From: Verrucomicrobiota bacterium
Lineage (GTDB): Bacteria; Verrucomicrobiota; Verrucomicrobiia; Opitutales; Opitutaceae
DNA: 64,000 nt
Assembly: GCA_018239675.1 (NCBI GenBank)
Contig: JAFEGX010000125.1
Span: 23,595 to 87,594, forward strand
Direction: 5' to 3'
This document shows positions 60,417 through 64,000 of this stretch, piece after piece; positions within the stretch are counted from its first letter, which is position 1; each line of letters starts with the position of its first letter. The notes under the pieces are model-generated. The model did no database searches, was not told where the DNA came from, and saw nothing but the letters and a program-made list of their open reading frames with translations. The position numbers and the translations under genes were made by a program.

Positions 60417-61322
60417 ATGAGCCAAAAACGGCGCCAAGCGAGCTACCACCGCTATCTGGCCGAGTCACCGGGGTCGGCGCCGTGGGGCCTGGCGGTCACC
60501 GCCGCCGGACGACAGGCCGCGGAAGGGGGCGCCCCGTACCCGCCGGCGGGCCACCCGCCGGACCACGCGTTCTCATGGGCCAAGGGCCGCGTGCTGGGAG
60601 CCTGCCAGATCCTGTTCATCACCGCGGGCCGCGGCGAATTTGAGTCCCGCGCCACCGGCCGGCGCGCGGTCCGCGCCGGCACGGCGCTCATCATCCTGCC
60701 CGCGGTGTGGCACCGGTACCGCCCGGACCCCGCCTCGGGCTGGATCGAACACTGGGTCGAGCTCCGCGGCGCGGTGGTCGAGAATCTCCGGCGGGCCGGC
60801 ATCCTTGTGCCGGAGCACGCGGTGGTGGAGGTCGAGCGGCGCCTGGAATTGGAAAGCATCTTCGAGGGCGTGCATGCGCGGCTCGCGACGGCGCAGTCGC
60901 TGGCGTGCGACCCCGAGCGGGCCGCCCTCGGCCTGCAGATCCTTGCGCTGGTCACCGGCGCGAGCGAGCGGCGCGAGTCGCCGCGGACGATCTCGGCGGC
61001 GGTGGGCCAGGCGGAGCGGCTCATGGCGGACCTGCTCGAGCGCCCGCGGCCGATCCCGGCGGTGGCGCGCGGCCTCGGGGTGGCGTATTCCTACTTCCGG
61101 CGGGAGTTCAAGCGGCACACCGGCCTCTCGCCGCACCGCTACATGAACCGCCTCCGCCTGGAGAAGGCCCGCCGGCTCGTCGGCGCGACCGACGAGCCGC
61201 TGAAGGCGATCGCCGACCGGCTCGGCTTCAGCTCGCAGTATCATTTCTCCGCGGCTTTCCGCCGGCACTTTGGCCATTCGCCGAGTGCCTGGCGGCGCCG
61301 GAACGACCCGGACCAGCGCTGA
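60417..61322 (+). CDS. AraC family transcriptional regulator, probable rhamnose-operon activator
   Basis: 301 residues. The N-terminal part is a cupin-like sensor domain (ILFITAGRGEFESRATGRRA, GTALIILPAVWHRYRPDP, WIEHWVELRG). The C-terminal AraC DNA-binding domain spans about 200-300 with two helix-turn-helix units: IPAVARGLGVAYSYFRREFK with HTGLSPHRYMNRLRLEKARR, and LKAIADRLGFSSQYHFSAAF followed by FRRHFGHSPSAWRRR. These match the family consensus at all key hydrophobic positions. It is divergent from rhaA-lutABC and probably switches that operon on when rhamnose or a related sugar binds the cupin domain. Confidence 0.93.
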   Translation: MSQKRRQASYHRYLAESPGSAPWGLAVTAAGRQAAEGGAPYPPAGHPPDHAFSWAKGRVLGACQILFITAGRGEFESRATGRRAVRAGTALIILPAVWHRYRPDPASGWIEHWVELRGAVVENLRRAGILVPEHAVVEVERRLELESIFEGVHARLATAQSLACDPERAALGLQILALVTGASERRESPRTISAAVGQAERLMADLLERPRPIPAVARGLGVAYSYFRREFKRHTGLSPHRYMNRLRLEKARRLVGATDEPLKAIADRLGFSSQYHFSAAFRRHFGHSPSAWRRRNDPDQR

Positions 61323-61408
61323 CCGCGGAAGCTCAGGTGCGGCTGTCCCGCGCCGTGAACCGCGGCCCGGTTGGGAATTCTACAAAGGCACCGGCCTCGG
61401 AGTCGCTG

Positions 61409-61487
61409 CCCACGGAATACACGGAGCACGCGGAAAGTAGCCCCGAATAACGGACCGGGTTTCCGCGCGTTCCGTGTATTCCGTGGG
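61409..61487. repeat. Near-perfect 28-bp inverted repeat between convergent genes
   Basis: The left arm 61409-61436 (starting CCCACGGAATACACGGA) and the right arm 61460-61487 (ending TCCGTGTATTCCGTGGG) match over 28 bases with only two differences, around a 23-base loop. It lies between the AraC gene and a convergent gene, in a 182-base spacer with no other feature. It may act as a bidirectional terminator, or be a dispersed repeat of the CACGGAA class. Confidence 0.85.
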
Positions 61488-61504
61488 CCACCCAGACGGA
61501 TCAT

Positions 61505-62293
61505 CTAGCGCACGGGAATCTGGATCACCTCGGCGCCTTTCGAGAAGAACACCTCCGAGAGCATCAGTGCCCGGTCGGCGGTCTTGGGATCGTTGGCGGC
61601 CTGACGGATGGCGGCCTCAACCTTGGGGCGCTGGCCCAGTCCGGTGACCCTGCCGATGAAGGCGAAAAACTTCAGGTCCTCGACGTTCGGATCGGGATTG
61701 AGAAAAATGCTCTGGCGGGCGGCGTCCCACGCCGGACCCGGGAGTTTCGCGTCGGCCAACAATCGGGCGTAGAGACCGTGCAGCTGCCAATCCCACGGGT
61801 GCGAGACCGTGAGCGCGGTGAGATACCGTCCGGCCTGGTTGGCGGCCTGCGGTCGGTCGAGTTCGTGCTCCGTGAGGTAGACGATGGCGAGGGCCTTCTG
61901 GGCCAGGTACTCGGGTGTCGCCTTCTGCCGCTCGAAGAGCGCATCGCCGACCGCCTTGGCGAGCTCGACCTTGGCGGTGGAAGGCGAGGCGAGGGCGCCG
62001 ATCAGCCACGCGGGTTTCTGCAGCGCCTCGAGCTTGGCCTTGAGCCGGTCGAGCTGGTCGAGGGTTGCCTGCGACGGCTTGGCGCGACTGGACGCCCAGC
62101 TGCCCTGGATTGCCCGGTAGAGCCGCCACGCCTCGACCAGGTCCGGCGAGTCCGGAATCCGCTCGGCATCGACGAGCCGGCGCAGGTCCTTGATGTCCGT
62201 CGTGCCGAACGGGTAGAGGTCGGAGGCCGGTGCGGCGCGCGCTGCGAGAATCAGGCCCACGGTCAGGCCCAGCAAGATGAACGTCCTTGCCAT
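61505..62293 (-). CDS. Secreted helical hypothetical protein
   Basis: 262 residues from the ATG at 62293, giving the signal peptide MARTFILLGLTVGLILAARA; longer in-frame starts add unlikely leaders. The mature protein is alpha-helical with possible TPR-like segments (YLAQKALAIVYLTEHELDRP, YLTALTVSHPWDWQLHGLYA, LLADAKLPGPAWDAARQSIF) and ends with FFSKGAEVIQIPVR. I recognise no family. It may be another periplasmic scaffold, but it shares no obvious phrases with the paired helical proteins at 30-37 kb. It is followed downstream by the inverted repeat. Confidence 0.65.
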   Translation of the reverse strand: MARTFILLGLTVGLILAARAAPASDLYPFGTTDIKDLRRLVDAERIPDSPDLVEAWRLYRAIQGSWASSRAKPSQATLDQLDRLKAKLEALQKPAWLIGALASPSTAKVELAKAVGDALFERQKATPEYLAQKALAIVYLTEHELDRPQAANQAGRYLTALTVSHPWDWQLHGLYARLLADAKLPGPAWDAARQSIFLNPDPNVEDLKFFAFIGRVTGLGQRPKVEAAIRQAANDPKTADRALMLSEVFFSKGAEVIQIPVR

Positions 62294-62440
62294 GCTGACC
62301 GGAGCCGATGGGAGATCGCGGGGAGTTGGCACGCGGCCAAAGATGTCGGCTCGCGGCACCTTGGAGACAACCACAGATTCGGTTGGGGGATGCGGGCCCA
62401 GAAGAAGCTGACGTTTTGGGGTTGGCTGACTGGGCAAACC

Positions 62441-63604
62441 CTAGCCGATGGCGCCGAATTCCTTCACGGCTTCGTAGAGGACGTGGAGGTTGTCCATTCT
62501 TGTTCCCGGCAGCAGGTCGCCGGAGATTAGCGTGAGCGGGCCGCTCCGCTTGAGCCGGTCGGTGAGCAGGGATTTCACCGCGTAGCGCACGTCGTCGCCG
62601 GTGCCCAAATTGACGATGCCGTCGGAAATCAGGACGATGAGGTGCGCCTCCGGCCCGACCTCGCGCCGGATGCGCTCGATGTCCAGCAACGGGTAGGTGA
62701 GGGCATGCAGGGCCTGCAGCTTGAAGTGGTGGCTGACGATCGGGAACAGGTGCTGTCCCCGGCCGCAGTGATGGAAGAGATGCGGTTCGTTGGTCCGCCC
62801 GCGGTTCTTCTCGAGCAGGATCGGCAGGATAAATTTCTCGTACATGGCCGGCGACAGCATGTCGATGCCGTGGTCGGTGAGCGGGAAGGGCGCGTTGCGG
62901 TCGGCGGGCGCGGCCCAGCGGCGCGTGAGGGCGTCACTCCAGTCGGCCAACTTGCGCAGGAACCGGTGCGCGAACGCCTCGTCCTCGTACATGTCCTCCA
63001 TGATCGCCTCGCCCCGGAGGTCCAGCGCCAGGCTGAAGAAACCGCTCGTGCCCATCCCGTTTTGAATCCGGTCCACGACCTTGCCGAGGTAGACCAGCCT
63101 GTGTTCGTACCGCTCGACGAGGTGCTCGTGGAAACGGCGGATGGTGCCGATGAAGCCCCCGTCCTCGACGCTCGGCGTGACGAGGGCGTCGCACTCCTCG
63201 CGCGAGAGGTGACGGGAACGGTTGGCGATCACCGTCTCCCGGCGGTACATGAGCTCGCAGTCGAACGCGCCCGGCGCGACCGCCGGCCAGAGGTCCACGC
63301 CCGTGAACCAGCTTTCCCGGGGCGGTGCGCCTAGGATGATGTCGTGCACCGGAATCTCGCGCCGCCGCCGCGCGGCCTCCAGCTGCACCTGCAGCATCAG
63401 GTCGGGGTTGGTGTAATACTCGCGATAATCGAGCCCGATCTCGTCGGCGTAGAAGCCATGCTGCCCGACCCACTCGCTGCACTTGAAGAGCACGCGCGTC
63501 GGCCGTCCGGCATCGAAGGCTTCCTGGGCGGCCTGGACCTGGGCATTGTGCCGCCGGATCGCCGGATCGTCGGGATCGACCGTGAAGGCGGAGCTCAGGT
63601 TCAT
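62441..63604 (-). CDS. Uroporphyrinogen decarboxylase-family (URO-D fold) protein
   Basis: 387 residues from the ATG at 63604; a GTG two codons earlier is possible. The URO-D barrel is suggested by LFKCSEWVGQHGFYADEIGL, VDRIQNGMGTSGFFSLALDL, MLSPAMYEKFILPILLEKNR, EPHLFHHCGRGQHLFPIVSH with a potential zinc site, and ALHALTYPLLDIERIRREVG. The arginine-rich coproporphyrinogen pocket of true HemE is not obvious at the N-terminus. It more likely belongs to the broad group of URO-D-like methyltransferases or enzymes found in sugar and methyl metabolism clusters of this phylum. The substrate is unknown. It stands next to the tmRNA gene. Confidence 0.78.
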   Translation of the reverse strand: MNLSSAFTVDPDDPAIRRHNAQVQAAQEAFDAGRPTRVLFKCSEWVGQHGFYADEIGLDYREYYTNPDLMLQVQLEAARRRREIPVHDIILGAPPRESWFTGVDLWPAVAPGAFDCELMYRRETVIANRSRHLSREECDALVTPSVEDGGFIGTIRRFHEHLVERYEHRLVYLGKVVDRIQNGMGTSGFFSLALDLRGEAIMEDMYEDEAFAHRFLRKLADWSDALTRRWAAPADRNAPFPLTDHGIDMLSPAMYEKFILPILLEKNRGRTNEPHLFHHCGRGQHLFPIVSHHFKLQALHALTYPLLDIERIRREVGPEAHLIVLISDGIVNLGTGDDVRYAVKSLLTDRLKRSGPLTLISGDLLPGTRMDNLHVLYEAVKEFGAIG

Positions 63605-63664
63605 GGCCACTCACCTTATCACTCCCGGTCGCGGCAGGGAATGGCCGGCATTACGAATCCATGT

Positions 63665-63690
63665 CAAAATCACAGCCCGGAGGGCTGGGC
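63665..63690 (-). terminator. Terminator of the tmRNA gene
   Basis: On the minus strand, seven bases after the CCA end of the tmRNA, a hairpin with stem CAGCCC-TCC-GGGCTG (63673-63687) is followed by TGATTTTGA. This is a typical short intrinsic terminator. Confidence 0.75.
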
Positions 63691-63696
63691 ATAAAG

Positions 63697-64000
63697 TGGT
63701 GGAGGTGGCGGGAGTTGAACCCGCGTCCCCCTGACCTTCGCGCACCGCGTCTACCAGGCATAGCGCGTCTTTGATCTCGCCGGGGCCAAGCGGACGCACG
63801 CGCTAAGACCCCAGCCAGTCCCCGGATTGAAGATACGGCGCGCGGTCCGCGGACGGCTCCGCGCGCTATGCCTGCTGTCGACGTTCGCTCCGGCTAGCAG
63901 GTGTCGCCGGGCAAACGTGGGTGCTTAATTAAGCAGCCAGGGGCATTTCTTCGTAGTTGCCTATTATTTTTTTGAAGGAGGATTAGCGAGAGGCCTTCGC
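63697..64000 (-). ncRNA. ssrA: Transfer-messenger RNA (tmRNA), 5' end beyond the window
   Basis: On the minus strand the 3' end has the tRNA-like T arm GCGGGTTCAACTCCCGC and ends in CACCTCCACCA, so CCA is encoded. The tag reading frame lies at 63929-63961: GGC AAC TAC GAA GAA ATG CCC CTG GCT GCT TAA, encoding GNYEEMPLAA and followed by a second in-line TAA-like stop region (TTAATTAAG). G/C-rich helices and pseudoknot-like segments fill 63760-63910. tmRNA releases stalled ribosomes and tags the nascent chain for proteolysis. The usual length of about 350 bases implies that only the 5' terminal 50 or so bases lie outside. Confidence 0.96.

Noticed and set aside
63697..64000. The tmRNA 3' end considered as an integration (attB) site for an island
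   Set aside because: No integrase gene and no direct repeat of the tmRNA end were seen in the window.

Overview
The window is about 64 kb of very G+C-rich chromosomal DNA from a Gram-negative heterotroph. The gene mix suggests Verrucomicrobiota, most likely an Opitutaceae-like lineage. That placement is an inference from gene content and from spacers built of short quasi-repeats; it was not tested by alignment. I see no mobile element, CRISPR array, tRNA or rRNA. Genes often start without an obvious Shine-Dalgarno sequence and many neighbours overlap by ATGA.

Left part (1-25.5 kb) is envelope and housekeeping. It holds a periplasmic cyclophilin (cut by the window edge), a class A acid phosphatase-like protein, and a trio of Sel1, coiled-coil and LysM proteins that includes a 1606-residue coiled coil. 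Then come an acetyltransferase overlapping glpK, a MarR-RND efflux operon with a palindromic operator candidate, and a YcfL-like lipoprotein. A MATE exporter, a YggU protein, a PLP enzyme, exonuclease III, a CinA-C amidase, a VOC protein, a SYLF protein with a strong terminator, a zincin, a Spy-like protein, a flavoprotein and an AEC transporter follow.

Middle part (25.5-37 kb) starts with a GH36-type alpha-galactosidase and an aldo/keto reductase. It then carries the most unusual object of the window: three consecutive gene pairs. Each pair is a membrane-anchored, ABC-type solute-binding-like protein of about 525 residues, followed (overlapping by ATGA in two pairs) by a secreted helical-repeat protein of about 270 residues. 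A thioredoxin-like gene is inserted after the first pair. No permease or ATPase accompanies these pairs.

Right part (37-64 kb) is carbohydrate catabolism. It contains a GH106-like hydrolase, a MetW-like methyltransferase, and a Gfo/Idh/MocA dehydrogenase. Two complete sets of sugar ABC binding protein plus two permeases are present, both without an ATPase, so a shared ATPase elsewhere is implied. There are also an intracellular heparinase II/III-like lyase with two unrecognised partners and an amidohydrolase. An L-rhamnose/L-fucose style module follows: tandem class II aldolase, L-rhamnose isomerase, LutABC lactate oxidation and a divergent AraC regulator. Together these suggest uptake of deoxysugar-containing oligosaccharides, cleavage inside the cell, isomerisation, aldol cleavage to lactaldehyde, and recovery of lactate as pyruvate. 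The window ends with a URO-D family protein and the 3' part of the tmRNA gene, which encodes the tag GNYEEMPLAA.

Spacers carry several recurrent short-repeat families: a 17-bp GTCAC palindrome in three copies, heptamer runs, and inverted repeats between convergent genes.
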